From: Ancylostoma caninum
Taxonomy: Eukaryota > Nematoda > Chromadorea > Rhabditida > Ancylostomatidae
Length of the DNA: 64,000 nt
Direction of reading: 5' to 3'
NCBI GenBank assembly: GCA_037903475.1
Contig: JBAJFG010000633.1
Location: 434,001-498,000 of the forward strand
The first letter of the stretch is position 1; every line of letters begins with the position of its first letter. The translations under genes and the position numbers were made by a program. This document shows, one piece after another, positions 19,130-30,118 of this stretch. The notes beneath the pieces were generated by a model that was not told where the DNA came from, searched no databases, and saw only the letters and a list, made by a program, of their open reading frames with translations.

Positions 19130-22100
19130 ATGCCCCCTAAGAAGCGAGCTTCTCTAAGTAGGGTGGACCAAAAGGCGAAGCAAATGAGAGATTCACGAGC
19201 TGCGGAAACAACAGAGCAGCGGGATGCTCGACTTCAGCAAAACCGATTAAGAATGGCTGAGTCGAGGGCCGCTGAAACATCCCAGCAGCGCGATTCCAGG
19301 CTCGAAGAACAACGAGGAAGAACTGCTGAATTGAGAGCTATCGAAACACCCGGGCAGCGTAGCACCAGGCTCGAGGAAAACCGGCTAAGAATGGCTGAGT
19401 CGAGGGCCGCTGAAACATCCGAACAGCGTGACACCAGACTCGAGGAAAACCGAATAAGAATGGCCGAGTCGAGGACCACTGAAACATCCGAAGAGCGCGA
19501 TATCAGGCTCGAGGAAAATCGGCTAAGAATGGCCGAGTCGAGGACCACTGAAACATCCGAAGAGCGCGATGTCAGGCTCGAGGAAAATCGGCTGAGAATG
19601 GCCGAGTCGAGGGCCGCTGAAACACCCGAACAGCGCGATTCCAGGCTCGAAGAACAACGAGAAAGGACTGCTGAATTGAGAGCTATGGAAACACCCGGGC
19701 AGCGTGACACTAGACTCGAGGACAACCGACTGAGAATGGCGGAGACAAGAGACGCTGAGACATCCGATCAGCATGGATCCAGGCTCGAAGAACAACGCCA
19801 GAGAACTGCCGCAACGAGGGCTGCTGAATCACGTCAGCAACGCGAAAATCGACTCCAGAACGAACGCGTGCAACGCCAAAATTCAAGACAAGCGTCCAGG
19901 CGAGCTGACTTACGGTTGGCGGCGTTCCGATACGATTCCAGTTACAATTACCGAGAACATCCAAAGGTTGTAATTGGGAAAATGGATGTCATCTGCCCTC
20001 ATTGCCAGGCGAGGAAGTTCAGAGGTGAACCTCCTGGAATGTGCTGCTCAGGAGGAAAGGTTAAGCTACCTCCTCTAAACCCTCCACCCGAACCTCTCCG
20101 TTCATACATGTCTGGAACTACGGCGGAATCGAAACATTTTCTGCAAAACATAAGAAAGTACAACTCCTGTTTCCAGATGACGTCCTTTGGTACAACTGCA
20201 ACTGTCCAAGAACCCGGTTTTATGCCCACCTTCAAAGTGAGGGGGCAGATTTACCATAGAGTTGGGTCCCTTCTTCCCCTTCCCAACGAGAATCCAAGAT
20301 TCCTCCAGATCTATTTCACGGGCGATGAAGAGCAGCAAGCTGATCAACGTTGTGAAAATATCGGCGGCACAAGAAGGAACATTGTCCTGGATCTGCAGAG
20401 GATGTTCCACCAGCATAACAATTTGGTGAGATTGTTCAAGACATCACTGGAAAGGATGCCAACAGACGAATATAAGGTCGTCATCCGAGCTGACAAGAGA
20501 CCAACGGGCGAGCATGAGCGTCGTTTCAACGCGCCTACCGTGAACGAAGTTGCAGTAGTGATAGTTGGTGAAGACGTCGATAGGCGCGACATAATCATCC
20601 AGAAACGGAACGACTCATTGCAACGTATTTCGGAGACACACCGATCATACGACGCTCTTCAGTATCCAGTGATATTTTGGGAAGGTGAAGATGGGTACCA
20701 CTTTAATCTCAAACAAACTGATCCTAGGACAGGCAGTCTAACCAACAAAAAAATTTCGGCTAAAGACTTCTATGCAAGCCGAATTATGATAAGAGACGGG
20801 TCATCAAACCACCTATTAAAATGCCGTCAACTTTTCCACCAATTCATTGTCGACATGTATGCCAAAATAGAGAGTGAGCGCCTTCTCTACATCCGCCTCA
20901 ACCAGAGAAAGCTGAGAGTAGATGATTACATTCACCTGCGGGACGCTGTAGCGAATGATGGCAATTCCACGGATGTTGGGCGGTTGGTCATTTTACCAGC
21001 GACGTTCACAGGTAGTCCACGACACATGCACGAATACGCCCAAGATGCGATGCTATATGTTCGCACCTGTGGACGTCCCGACCTATTCATAACGTTTACG
21101 TGCAATCCGGAATGGACTGAAATCAAAGAAGAACTCCTGGAAAGCCAAGCACCATCTGATCGCCATGATTTGATCGCGAGGGTTTTTAAACAAAAACTCA
21201 CGAAGTTTATGGATGTTATTACGAAGAGTCATATTTACGGAGAAACTCGATGTTGGCTATATTCTGTCGAGTGGCAGAAAAGAGGTCTCCCTCACGCCCA
21301 CATTCTAATATGGCTTAAGGATAAGATCCATCCGACTCAAATCGACAGCGTTATTTCCGCTGAGATTCCGAATCCAGACCAAGATCCTGGACTTTTCGAA
21401 ATAATCACCAAGAACATGATTCATGGACCATGCGGTCCACTGAATCCCAACTCCCCCTGTATGAAGGATAGAAAATGTACGAAAAAATATCCGCGAGAGT
21501 TCATACAGGAAACCCAGACCGGAAATGACGGCTATCCTCTGTATAGAAGGAGAAGGCCAGAAGAAGGAGGATATACTGCGATTGTGAAAGTGAGGATGAA
21601 CAATCAGCAGACAGAAATTGAGGTGGACAATAGGTGGGTGGTGCCTTACAGTCCTTTGCTTTCGAAAATGTTTGAGGCCCACATCAACGTTGAATACTGC
21701 AACTCAGTGAAGTCCATCAAGTACATCTGCAAATACGTCAACAAAGGCAGCGATATGGCAGTCTTTCGATTAGAAAATGAAAACGGTGCCCTTGATGAGA
21801 TCATGCAGTATTTGATGGGGCGATACGCAAGCACCAACGAAGGAGTGTGGCACATTCTATCTTTTTCAATTCACGAACGTTATCCACCTGTTGTGCATCT
21901 CAGTGTTCACCTGGAAAATGGACAGCGGGTTTACTTCACTGCAGATAACGCAGAGGAAAGAGCAGCAAATCCTCCTAATACAACACTGACGGCATTTTTC
22001 CTTTTATGCCAGCAAGACGCATTTGCTAGAACCCTTCTATATCCAGAGGTGCCAAAGTATTACACCTGGAACGCATCGAGGAAAGTGTTTTGTAAGAGGA

Positions 22101-24070
22101 AACAAGGTGCTGCTGTTCCAGGTAGCGACATGCGTGCAAGTGATGCCTTAGGACGGGTCTACACAGTTCATCCGAACAATGACGAGTGCTACTACCTGAG
22201 ACTATTACTTCACACAGTTCGGGGACCAACTTCATTCACAGACCTGAAAACTGTGGATGGCGAAGTCTGCGAAACTTACAGGGAAGCATGTCAAAGGCGT
22301 GGCCTGCTTGAGAACGACCAACATTGGGACACCACGTTGGCTGAAGCATGTCAGACCTGCTTCCCTTCTCAATTGCGGACTCTATTTGCAATCATAATAA
22401 CAAGTTGTGCTCCATCGAACCCGCAAAGTCTCTGGGAGAAGTATAAAGAAAGTCTCAGCGAGGATATTCTTAGGGAGCAGCGTAGAACTAATCCCGAAGT
22501 GAACTTTTGCGCTGAGATTTTCAATCAAGCTCTTATTCTGCTTGAAGATAAGTGTATATCCATCAGCAGTAAGACGCTCTCGGAACTTGGCCTGCACGGA
22601 CCATCCCGCACTGGAGCTGAATTAGTGCAGAGCGAAGTTCTGCGAGAAAGGAACTACAATGCTGAAGAGTTGGAAAGATTCGTCCAAGCAAATGAGCCTC
22701 TCTTAGTTCCTGACCAGAGGTTAGCCTACGAAGCAATCATGGATATGATAAGGAATGGAATTGGTGGACTCTTTTTCCTGGATGCACCAGGAGGGACAGG
22801 AAAGACATTCCTTATTAATCTTCTGCTCGCCGAAATTCGAAGACAGAACGAAATCGCTGTAGCAGTTGCTTCGTCTGGCATTGCAGCCACACTATTAGAT
22901 GGAGGTCGGACCGCACATTCAGCATTGAAGTTGCCTTTGGATCTTGCACGTTCCGAAAATCCAGTTTGTAATATAAGCAAAGGCTCTGGAAAAGCTCAAG
23001 TACTGAAAACGTGCAAGGTTATTGTGTGGGATGAGTGCACCATGGCGCATAAGAGAGCTCTTGAAGCACTTGATCGAACTTTGCAAGACATAAGAGAAAA
23101 TAATCGCCTTATGGGTGGAGCTGTTTTAGTTCTTGCGGGCGACTTTCGTCAAACCCTGCCTGTTATTCCGCGAGCAACACCAGCGGACGAACTTAACGCA
23201 TGTCTCAAAGCTTCGTATCTTTGGAGGCATGTTCGAAAAATGACATTGACCACAAATATGAGAGTTCATCTGCAGGGCCATGTGAGTGCGCAGAGTTTTG
23301 CTCAACAACTACTGCGCCTTGGTGACGGCGACTTCCCTGTGGATCCAGACACTGACTTGATCTCCTTCCCATCCGACTTCTGTAACTTGACGGAATCACC
23401 TGAAGAATTGATAGTCAAAGTCTTTCCAGACATTACTAACAACTTCAGGAACCATCAATGGCTTTGCGATAGAGCGATTTTGGCTCCCATGAATGACGGC
23501 GTGAACAAAATCAACACCGAGATCCAGAACCAACTTCCAGGTCCAGCGGCAACGTACGAGTCCATCGACACTGTTGTAGATAGGGAACAAGCTGTGTGTT
23601 ACCCTACAGAATTCTTGAACTCTCTGGAACCGCCAGGCATGCCACCGCACAGGTTGGTTTTAAAGGTTGGATCACCAATAATGCTGCTTCGTAACATGGA
23701 CCCACCGAAACTATGCAACGGTACAAGGCTTTGCGTTAAAAACCTCATGCCAAACGTAATCGAGGCTACAATATTAACAGGAAAGGCTAAAGGAGAGGAT
23801 GTCTTCATCCCACGCATTCCCATGATACCTACGGACATGCCCTTTGATTTCAAGCGACTGCAGTTTCCTGTGAGACTTGCATTCGCAATAACTATAAACA
23901 AAGCTCAAGGGCAGTCACTCCAGGTAGCAGGCATCAACTTGGAAACCCCCTGTTTCTCGCATGGTCAACTTTACGTTGCATGCTCCAGGGTCGGAACACC
24001 GAAGCAGTTATACATTTATGCCCCCGATGGCAGAACCAGGAATATTGTTTACCCGAATGCATTGTGTTAG
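19130..24070 (+). CDS. Helitron RepHel protein (rolling-circle replicase-helicase)
   Basis: A single uninterrupted 1646-residue ORF. Residues about 20-250 form ten 23-residue charged repeats (unit like RMAESRAAETSEQRDTRLEE), probably coiled coil. A Cys-rich motif follows (CPHCQARKFRGEPPGMCC). The HUH nuclease region has ITFTCNPEW near residue 654, the metal-binding HAH in LPHAHILIWL near 721, and the two-Tyr motif YICKYVNKG near 865 (Y and Y four apart), which provides the nicking tyrosines. The Pif1-like helicase has Walker A GGTGKT near 1221, Walker B WDEC near 1300, and C-terminal INKAQGQS and YVACSRVG near 1587-1618. No stop, frameshift or missing key residue is visible, so the copy may be active or recently so. 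ATG at 19130 has CCAAAATG context. No extra endonuclease domain is fused, so it is not a Helentron. Confidence 0.93.
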   Translation: MPPKKRASLSRVDQKAKQMRDSRAAETTEQRDARLQQNRLRMAESRAAETSQQRDSRLEEQRGRTAELRAIETPGQRSTRLEENRLRMAESRAAETSEQRDTRLEENRIRMAESRTTETSEERDIRLEENRLRMAESRTTETSEERDVRLEENRLRMAESRAAETPEQRDSRLEEQRERTAELRAMETPGQRDTRLEDNRLRMAETRDAETSDQHGSRLEEQRQRTAATRAAESRQQRENRLQNERVQRQNSRQASRRADLRLAAFRYDSSYNYREHPKVVIGKMDVICPHCQARKFRGEPPGMCCSGGKVKLPPLNPPPEPLRSYMSGTTAESKHFLQNIRKYNSCFQMTSFGTTATVQEPGFMPTFKVRGQIYHRVGSLLPLPNENPRFLQIYFTGDEEQQADQRCENIGGTRRNIVLDLQRMFHQHNNLVRLFKTSLERMPTDEYKVVIRADKRPTGEHERRFNAPTVNEVAVVIVGEDVDRRDIIIQKRNDSLQRISETHRSYDALQYPVIFWEGEDGYHFNLKQTDPRTGSLTNKKISAKDFYASRIMIRDGSSNHLLKCRQLFHQFIVDMYAKIESERLLYIRLNQRKLRVDDYIHLRDAVANDGNSTDVGRLVILPATFTGSPRHMHEYAQDAMLYVRTCGRPDLFITFTCNPEWTEIKEELLESQAPSDRHDLIARVFKQKLTKFMDVITKSHIYGETRCWLYSVEWQKRGLPHAHILIWLKDKIHPTQIDSVISAEIPNPDQDPGLFEIITKNMIHGPCGPLNPNSPCMKDRKCTKKYPREFIQETQTGNDGYPLYRRRRPEEGGYTAIVKVRMNNQQTEIEVDNRWVVPYSPLLSKMFEAHINVEYCNSVKSIKYICKYVNKGSDMAVFRLENENGALDEIMQYLMGRYASTNEGVWHILSFSIHERYPPVVHLSVHLENGQRVYFTADNAEERAANPPNTTLTAFFLLCQQDAFARTLLYPEVPKYYTWNASRKVFCKRKQGAAVPGSDMRASDALGRVYTVHPNNDECYYLRLLLHTVRGPTSFTDLKTVDGEVCETYREACQRRGLLENDQHWDTTLAEACQTCFPSQLRTLFAIIITSCAPSNPQSLWEKYKESLSEDILREQRRTNPEVNFCAEIFNQALILLEDKCISISSKTLSELGLHGPSRTGAELVQSEVLRERNYNAEELERFVQANEPLLVPDQRLAYEAIMDMIRNGIGGLFFLDAPGGTGKTFLINLLLAEIRRQNEIAVAVASSGIAATLLDGGRTAHSALKLPLDLARSENPVCNISKGSGKAQVLKTCKVIVWDECTMAHKRALEALDRTLQDIRENNRLMGGAVLVLAGDFRQTLPVIPRATPADELNACLKASYLWRHVRKMTLTTNMRVHLQGHVSAQSFAQQLLRLGDGDFPVDPDTDLISFPSDFCNLTESPEELIVKVFPDITNNFRNHQWLCDRAILAPMNDGVNKINTEIQNQLPGPAATYESIDTVVDREQAVCYPTEFLNSLEPPGMPPHRLVLKVGSPIMLLRNMDPPKLCNGTRLCVKNLMPNVIEATILTGKAKGEDVFIPRIPMIPTDMPFDFKRLQFPVRLAFAITINKAQGQSLQVAGINLETPCFSHGQLYVACSRVGTPKQLYIYAPDGRTRNIVYPNALC

Positions 24071-24520
24071 GGTGTTGTATATATTTTTACATCGGTTATA
24101 TTGCACTGCATGTAAGTATTGGAGTAGCTAACTTCTAAGTAGAAAAGAGCATTTAAAACCCAAAAAAATTAAAAACTTAGAAAACCAAAAAAAATGAAAA
24201 AAAGTAAAAGCAACAAAAAACAGAAAAATTGAAAAACCAAAAAAAGGAAAAAAATTAGAAAAACAAAAAAAAAAGAAAAAAGTACAAAAAGAGACAAAAA
24301 AAGCCAAGTAATTAGAAATGTTTGTATCGTATTCATGTTTATGGGCAAGAAGACAGCCTTTTTTGTTTTTCTATTTGTGTGCACGATGTGTTTATTTAAG
24401 AGAATATGCATGTATGCTTGATCTGTGCTTTTAAATTTACAAACAGTGTTCGTTTGCATTGGTTCACGTGGTTCTAAGTGTTGATTTTCGCCCACATTAA
24501 AAAATCACCGCAGGTAATGT

Positions 24521-24552
24521 ATCACCCGAGCGAAGCCGGGTAGGGCAGCTAG
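24521..24552 (+). terminator. Helitron 3' hairpin and CTAG terminus
   Basis: Stem CCCG-A-GC / GCCGGG with GAA loop, then GTAGGGCAG-type spacer and CTAG. This structure signals the end of rolling-circle strand transfer in Helitrons; it is not a transcription terminator. Confidence 0.85.
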
Positions 24553-24579
24553 TGACTTATAATAACGGGCTTACTTCGT

Positions 24580-25480
24580 CTGTCAGCGGGGAAACGTCTG
24601 GAATCGGGTCCAACGGTGTGATAACGGTGCGCCGGCGTTCAAAAGTGGGGAAACGCCTGGAGTCGTCTCCAACGGTGTGATAACGGTGCGCCGGCGTCCA
24701 AATGTGGGGAGACGCCTGGAATCGGGTGCAACGGTGTGATAAAGGTGTGCCGGCGCCGAAAAGTGGGGAAACGCTTGGAGACGGGTCCAACGGCGTAATA
24801 ACGGTGCAAATGTGGGGAAACGCCTGGAGTCGGGTGCAACGGTGTGAAAAGAGTGCGCCGGCGTATAAAAGTGGAGAAACGCCTGGAGTCGGGTCCAACG
24901 GTGTGATATGGGTGCGCTGACGTCCAAAAGTGGGTAAACGCCTGAAGTCCGGTCCAACGGTGTGAAAAGAGTGCGCCGGCGTCCAAAAGTGGGGAAACGC
25001 CTGGAGTCGGCTCCAACGGTGTGAAAAGAGTGCGCCGGCGTCTAGAAGTGGGGAAACGCCTGGAGTCGGGTTCAACGGTGTGATATGGGTGCGCCGACGT
25101 CCAAAAGTGGGTAAACGCCTGAAGTCCGGTCCAACGGTGTGAAAAGAGTGCGCCAGCGTTCAAAAGTGGGGAAACGCCTGGAGTCGGCTCCAACGGTGTG
25201 AAAAGAGTGCGCCGGCGTCTAGAAGTGGGGAAACGCCTGTAGTCGGCTCCAACGGTGTGAAAAGAGTGCGCCGGCGTCTAGAAGTGGGGAAACGCCTGAA
25301 GTCGGCTCCAACGGAGTGATAAGGGAGCGTCGGCGTTCAAAAGTGGGGAAACGCCTGGAGTCGGGCCAACGGTGTGATAAGAGTGCGTGGGCGTCCAAAA
25401 GTGGGAAAACGTCTGGAGTCGGGTCCAGCGGTGTGATAAGGATGCGCCGGCGTGCAGAAGTGAGAAACGCCTAAAAATGT
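24580..25480 (+). repeat. 59-bp minisatellite next to the Helitron
   Basis: About 15 units with consensus parts GTGCGCCGGCGTCCAAAAGT, GGGGAAACGCCTGGAGTCGG and GTCCAACGGTGTGAAAAGA. The spacing was checked at 59 bp between consecutive GCGCCGGCG motifs (24629 and 24688). The array starts within 30 bp of the Helitron 3' end but has no match inside the Helitron. Long opposite-strand frames here are by-products of the repeat. Confidence 0.85.
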
Positions 25481-27231
25481 GACGACCGACGGAAGAGAGG
25501 TGGGCCGGTGTTCACTATTGATAAAATGCCATGAGTCGGGTCAATCTTAGCTTCATCGGTTCTCTAGCGCTTAATATCGATCGTAAAACACTAAATGTCA
25601 GACCTCAGGAGTGAGTAGTATGACATCCGCGTGACTCCCTCCATTTTACATCTTTTCCCGGGTTTTTCTCTTCTCATTTGTTTATGGACACACCGCACCC
25701 TCCTCTTTTTATATTCAAACTAGCTCTTATCATTTGACGAGTGTAATCGGATCTGGTACTCTGATATTATTTTCAGTAAAGGAGGTAGCTAGCAAAACCA
25801 ACAATTTTGCAGCTGCTATCATTGTAGATAAACCATTCCGGTAAACTTATTCTTAGCGACTCTGAGAATGCCTCGAATGAAGGAAAAATGTCGAGCATGT
25901 GGGGGAGATTGTCGTGTGAATGCAAGGAGTGAAAACTGGCAGAACATTGTGTCGGTCAGACTGAGAACGCTGAATGAAAATGCAATCTTTCTTTTCTGCC
26001 GTTCTTCCAATGAATGGCATACTCGTGTGTTACACCTGGGCTTATACAATTTCACATATGGCTAAAGGTATTGATAGGTGCGAGGTGAAGGGTAAATCAG
26101 GACACGTTAACACGTCTACCATGAGTAATCTCTAAACCTGTTTTTTTTTTCAGAAAGACAACATCCTCTCCTATCTGCTATAGAACCCCTTAGCATTAAT
26201 ACGAGAAAACATCTGTGGGAGTTGAGAGTGTCACGCTGAGAAACCAGACGACGAAAACAATTCCCACTGGCTTGAGTACATCCAGTCTCACGAAGCTGCC
26301 GCTTCAGCTCTTTTCACACGTTGCTCGATTGGCTGACAAGAACGAGAGAATGGTTGTCGGCATGTGCCGCAGGTGCAGATTCGGGTCTTGAGGCTCATTC
26401 TACTGAGGAAATGTCGTGCCTACCATTAAGAATCTACCAGACATTCGCGTGCATAGACGGCTGCAGGTGACGTACTTTGAGAGAAAACTGGGGCCATTGC
26501 CGTTGTAAGGACCCAAACCTCCGAAATTTTGGAAATAAAGCTAATAACCAGTTATGTAATGTAAAAAGTAAATGAAGATTCAAGTACTAAAAGAATAAAT
26601 AGATGCGTGTACAAGTAACAAAAATGATAACAAGCTAGAGGTAGGCTGATACAAATTTCTTAAAGTATGGACCTCGAAGACTTTCGCTCCTCAGATTTCC
26701 ACACTTTCTGGTACTTTACCGCAGTCCGATTTGTGTTTGTACAATAGCAACAACGGAAACCCACTGCATTCAGCACAGTAACGTGTACATCTTTGTGCCA
26801 ACGTGCAGTTTGGGCGGAGTTCCGCTAATTGTTTGCTGCGGGAAGTGCAATAGAAACACCTGTTTTGCTGCAATCTTGATGAAATGCAGTCGTTTTTTCT
26901 TCCTCCTCGTGGATTCTTTTGGTGATTTTTGTACTTATAGCTACTTTAACTGGCTGGAATGTTTTTTCATATGCATTTTACAGAAATTGAGGCTGTTTCT
27001 CAATAGTTCAACCTAGCTTTCGTTGAAATTTCAATTTTCTTCAATTTTTCCTCCATTAAAACACTTCATTAAGTTTTGATTTTCAGATGACGTTTTTGCT
27101 AAGTACTACGCACTTTCCAGTGGTTATTTATATGTATTGATGAGGTACGGAACGGCTTCAGTTTCGAACAAATAACTATCCAAGTATCCAACAGGCGAAA
27201 AATGACATTATCGATCTTATGATCTCAAGTA
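25481..27231. other. No firm gene; weak exon-like sequence near 25.87-26.16 kb
   Basis: 25868-26062 (+) reads MPRMKEKCRACGGDCRVNAR and is followed by a GTATTG donor-like site at 26068 and a strong acceptor (TTTTTTTTTTCAG) ending at 26153. This could be a small intron-exon pair, but the reading frame across it is not open for long and no domain is recognised. The rest (26.2-27.2 kb) shows nothing. Confidence 0.25.
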
Positions 27232-28545
27232 CCGACCTACGAGTCGCTCGAAAGTGGGGTGGGGCAGCCTTCAGGTATGTGCAGAACTTCACGTCTACAA
27301 AATCTAGCCTTGCTCAAGGATTTTCTATTACACATCAACATGTAACGCCACTTCCCGATGCAATGATACATCCCCCGTTTGTTGTCACTGCACTTCTGAC
27401 ATGACGGTGGACCTGTCATAGATAGTCACTCTCAACTCTGCGCGGGGATACCCTTCAGATGAACCTAGGAGCTGTGAACTATTCGCTGTAGCCAACACAG
27501 TGTTAATAAAAACTCAGAGCCGTATCCTGGTGTCCCCCACACTTTTGTGCCACAGCATGCCTACGTGCCATGGGGTGGACATATATCCTGGCATCTCTAA
27601 CAGTTCGGCCACAGCGAACCCCTACTCCATCGACATAACCATAGCCCGGCATTGATACGCTTTTAGGCCACAGCGGATTCATCGTCCTTCTAGAGTTCTC
27701 TTAACTAATAGGCCACAGCGGACCCGTCCTCCATCTGCAAACCTGTGTCCTGGCCTCCTCCACACTTTTGAGCCATATCATCAGAAACCATGTGGCACGG
27801 AGGAGACCCTATCCTGGTGTTCTCCACACATTTAAGCCACAGACTCATCTTCCGTTGATGAACTCGTACTTTGGCGCTCCTCACAATTGATCTTATCGGA
27901 CCCCTACTCCATTGGCACAATCGTATACTTGAGTTCTCCGCGCGTTAAGACCACAGCGCACCCTCCTCCATCTGTAAACCCGTAGGCGTGGCTTTCAGGG
28001 CCCAGAAAACTATGATGAAAAATGAAGGTGATAACCCTCCAAAATCAGCATCCAAGTGGTATTCGGTTAAGAAAATTACTGACCACATAGACTTAGCATA
28101 TTTTTGTAACTGAGCGCAGACGTAGTTGTTTGACTTGGTCTCCTTGTCAAAAGCTTACCCTTTGTCAGATCGAATTGACATTCACAGTCATTTGAAGGAC
28201 TCATAAACAGAACTGCACGAAAATTTTTGAAAAAGAAAAATTCTTTGGTGGTGATTCCGGAAACTCTTCAAACGGCCCTCGTTTTGTGCAGCCTGAAAGC
28301 TCGTAAACACTCTCTCATCCCTATGCTGCGAAACCGCCAGCGAAGGTGATGAGAGCACCATCCCATGCAGGCAGGAGAGCCAGCAGTGACATAGGTGGCG
28401 AGCCACGAAACGAATGTGTGAAAATCAAAAACCTCACCTCGCACTCAGCGCCTCAGAATTACCGGTGTCTATGAGTGTCGCCTCGTTATGGACGAATATG
28501 TCTGGCGCTCTAGCCCCCCTTCGGCGTTTTATTTAATAGATTCTT
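27232..28545 (+). mobile_element. Minisatellite-bearing element E3
   Basis: The head at 27240-27280 (CTCGAAAGTGGGGTGGGGCA, then GCCTTCAGGTATGTGCA) matches the heads of the other copies, although the terminal hairpin has decayed. An array of about seven ~60-bp units lies at 27515-27990 (GCCACAGCGGACCCGTCCTC, TATCCTGGTGTTCTCCACAC). The tail at 28250-28545 matches E1 closely (GCTCGTAAACACTCTCTCAT, CGCCAGCGAAGGTGATGA, GAATATGTCTGGCGCTCTAG). Both E1 and E3 tails stop resembling each other after TTTAAYAGAT, marking the probable 3' boundary. Confidence 0.6.
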
Positions 28546-28869
28546 ACTGTAATATTCGTTCCTGCTTAGATTTGAACATTATCTGCTACAATCGGACTCA
28601 AAGCGGACACCTATAAGGCAGCTCACTCTACGTGTGATAGGAAAAAAAGTTATTTATTGGATAAGGGCTCCCAATATGTGCGATTGATAACTAGAAGATT
28701 AAATGGCAGGACTGAAGAACATTTGTATCAAGTTAGCAAGAACAACGTGTGAGCAATTATTTATACAACCATTTCAAAGATAAATGCTGTAAAAATATAA
28801 GGGTACACATTTTTATTAAGAAGGAACTGTTTCGGATCAAAATACTCGTTACGGCTTACCCACTTGTCC
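28546..28869. other. No gene seen
   Basis: AT-rich sequence without ORF or repeat match. Confidence 0.4.
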
Positions 28870-29317
28870 TTAAAGGCAGCAATAACCGAAATCCTTGACT
28901 CCGAGCTGAGGTGCGGGTGGTGAAGTACAGACTCAGCACATCATAAATGTGAAACGAACACAAACAATGATGGCTTACCTGCAGAGAAAATGGAACCGTC
29001 GTCGCGAACACGCCTTGCCGAGTTCGCGCCAGTACGAGTTTTCTCGGCGCTAGAGCCATTCCGGTGTGTGGTTTAGCGCAAAGGCAGTACGAAATGCGTT
29101 CCATTCACAGGGTTTCGTGGCGGGACGCGCACACCCGACATCGGAGCACTCGTCCGCGCACAAACACGGCCATGCGTGTTCGCGATGACAGTTCCAGTTT
29201 CTCTGCAGATAAGCCGTCATTGTCTGTATTCGGTCCACATTTATGATGTGCTGAGTCTGTACTTCACCTCGCGCACATCAGCTTGGAGTCGAGGATTTCG
29301 GCTCTTCCTGCGTTTAG
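28870..29317. mobile_element. Palindromic TTAA MITE, family A copy 1
   Basis: The left end is TTAAAGGCAGCAATAACCG, with a degraded complement at the right (GGCTCTTCCTGCGTTTAG). The whole element folds on itself: CATCATAAATGTGAAACGAA and CTGCAGAGAAAATGGAA on the left recur complemented on the right. Copies at 49549-50020 and 51521-51864 share the arms. No coding capacity; terminal TTAA suggests piggyBac-type mobilisation. Confidence 0.75.
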
Positions 29318-30118
29318 TGATAACATCAAATCATACGGTAATACCTCTACTATTACTAATCTCTTAATTCACAGTCCTAAACATCCGTATCTCGGCCTCA
29401 TCATCAAAAAGTTAAGAACGAGAAACAGTCCAAGACCTAAGCGTTGTCGTACTACGCAGTCCGTTAATTATGAAATTAATAACCTTATTCACGTACTAAA
29501 GAAAAATGACAAGATATTTGTAGTTAAAACATTACTTTCTTTACTCTCTTCCTAACAAGGATATCCGTAAATTGTTACGTCTTTGCTATGACCCGGTTTT
29601 TGTTTTAAACGTTTTTCAAGGGAAAGGCTAATCCTACTCTGCCTCCTATGTGAATTCCAATCTGATAGACCAAGTTTCCAAGTCAGCAGGAATAAATCAG
29701 ATTCTACTTACATCAACCTATAGGTAAAGTACCTCAAAACAGCTCTTGATCATGTCAATTTAGACAAAATAGTCAAGATAAGAAGTTACTAACGTGATAG
29801 ATCACGGAAGCAGATCTGAATACACCCCAATAAGGACAGTTCACAAGTGTGAACCATCTGTGAGGGTAAACCACCTGTTTCAAGCCTGATTTTGCTTTTC
29901 AATAAGGTTCTTGATGGTTCAGCATGGATAGGTTACAACAAATATCATTTATTAAATGTAAACACGAATATACAGATTATAATAAGTATATAGACGTAAC
30001 GCATGAATATACATATACCAGTTTCATGTGGTCTCAGCATTCTTAATTCTAACGATGTAATTAATTTGCTGAGAAAAGGAACTAAATATCGGACACCTAC
30101 TCATTTTACGTCCAAAAT
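29318..30118. other. Unrecognised coding-like remnants
   Basis: 29343-29555 (+) reads HPYLGLIIKKLRTRNSPRPK, then INNLIHVLKKNDKIFVVKTL, and 30003-30134 reads CGLSILNSNDVINLLRKGTK. The composition looks like decayed coding sequence, possibly from a retroelement, but no family is assigned. The RTE element downstream is inserted into the end of this sequence. Confidence 0.25.

Larger units (their letters stand above)
18257..24552 (+). mobile_element. Complete autonomous Helitron
   Basis: A 6296-bp rolling-circle transposon with canonical termini. The 5' end begins TCTGTATATATAAAAGTGAA after a host A. The 3' end is a hairpin (CCCGAGCGAAGCCGGG at 24525-24540, with GAA loop and a bulged A), a short spacer and CTAG at 24549-24552, followed by host T. 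There is no target duplication, and insertion lies between A and T as expected for Helitrons. It carries one long RepHel ORF, a TG-rich stretch near the 5' end, repeated ATCGATTTATTGATTTTAT blocks before the promoter and an A-rich 3' untranslated region. A short relative lies at 40696-41863. Confidence 0.92.

Noticed and set aside
19234..19725. 163-codon minus-strand frame inside the Helitron ORF
   Set aside because: Mirror frame of the ten 69-bp repeats on the coding strand.
24557..25193. Minus-strand frames of 124-184 codons beside the Helitron
   Set aside because: Produced by the 59-bp minisatellite; no domain and frames shift with unit indels.
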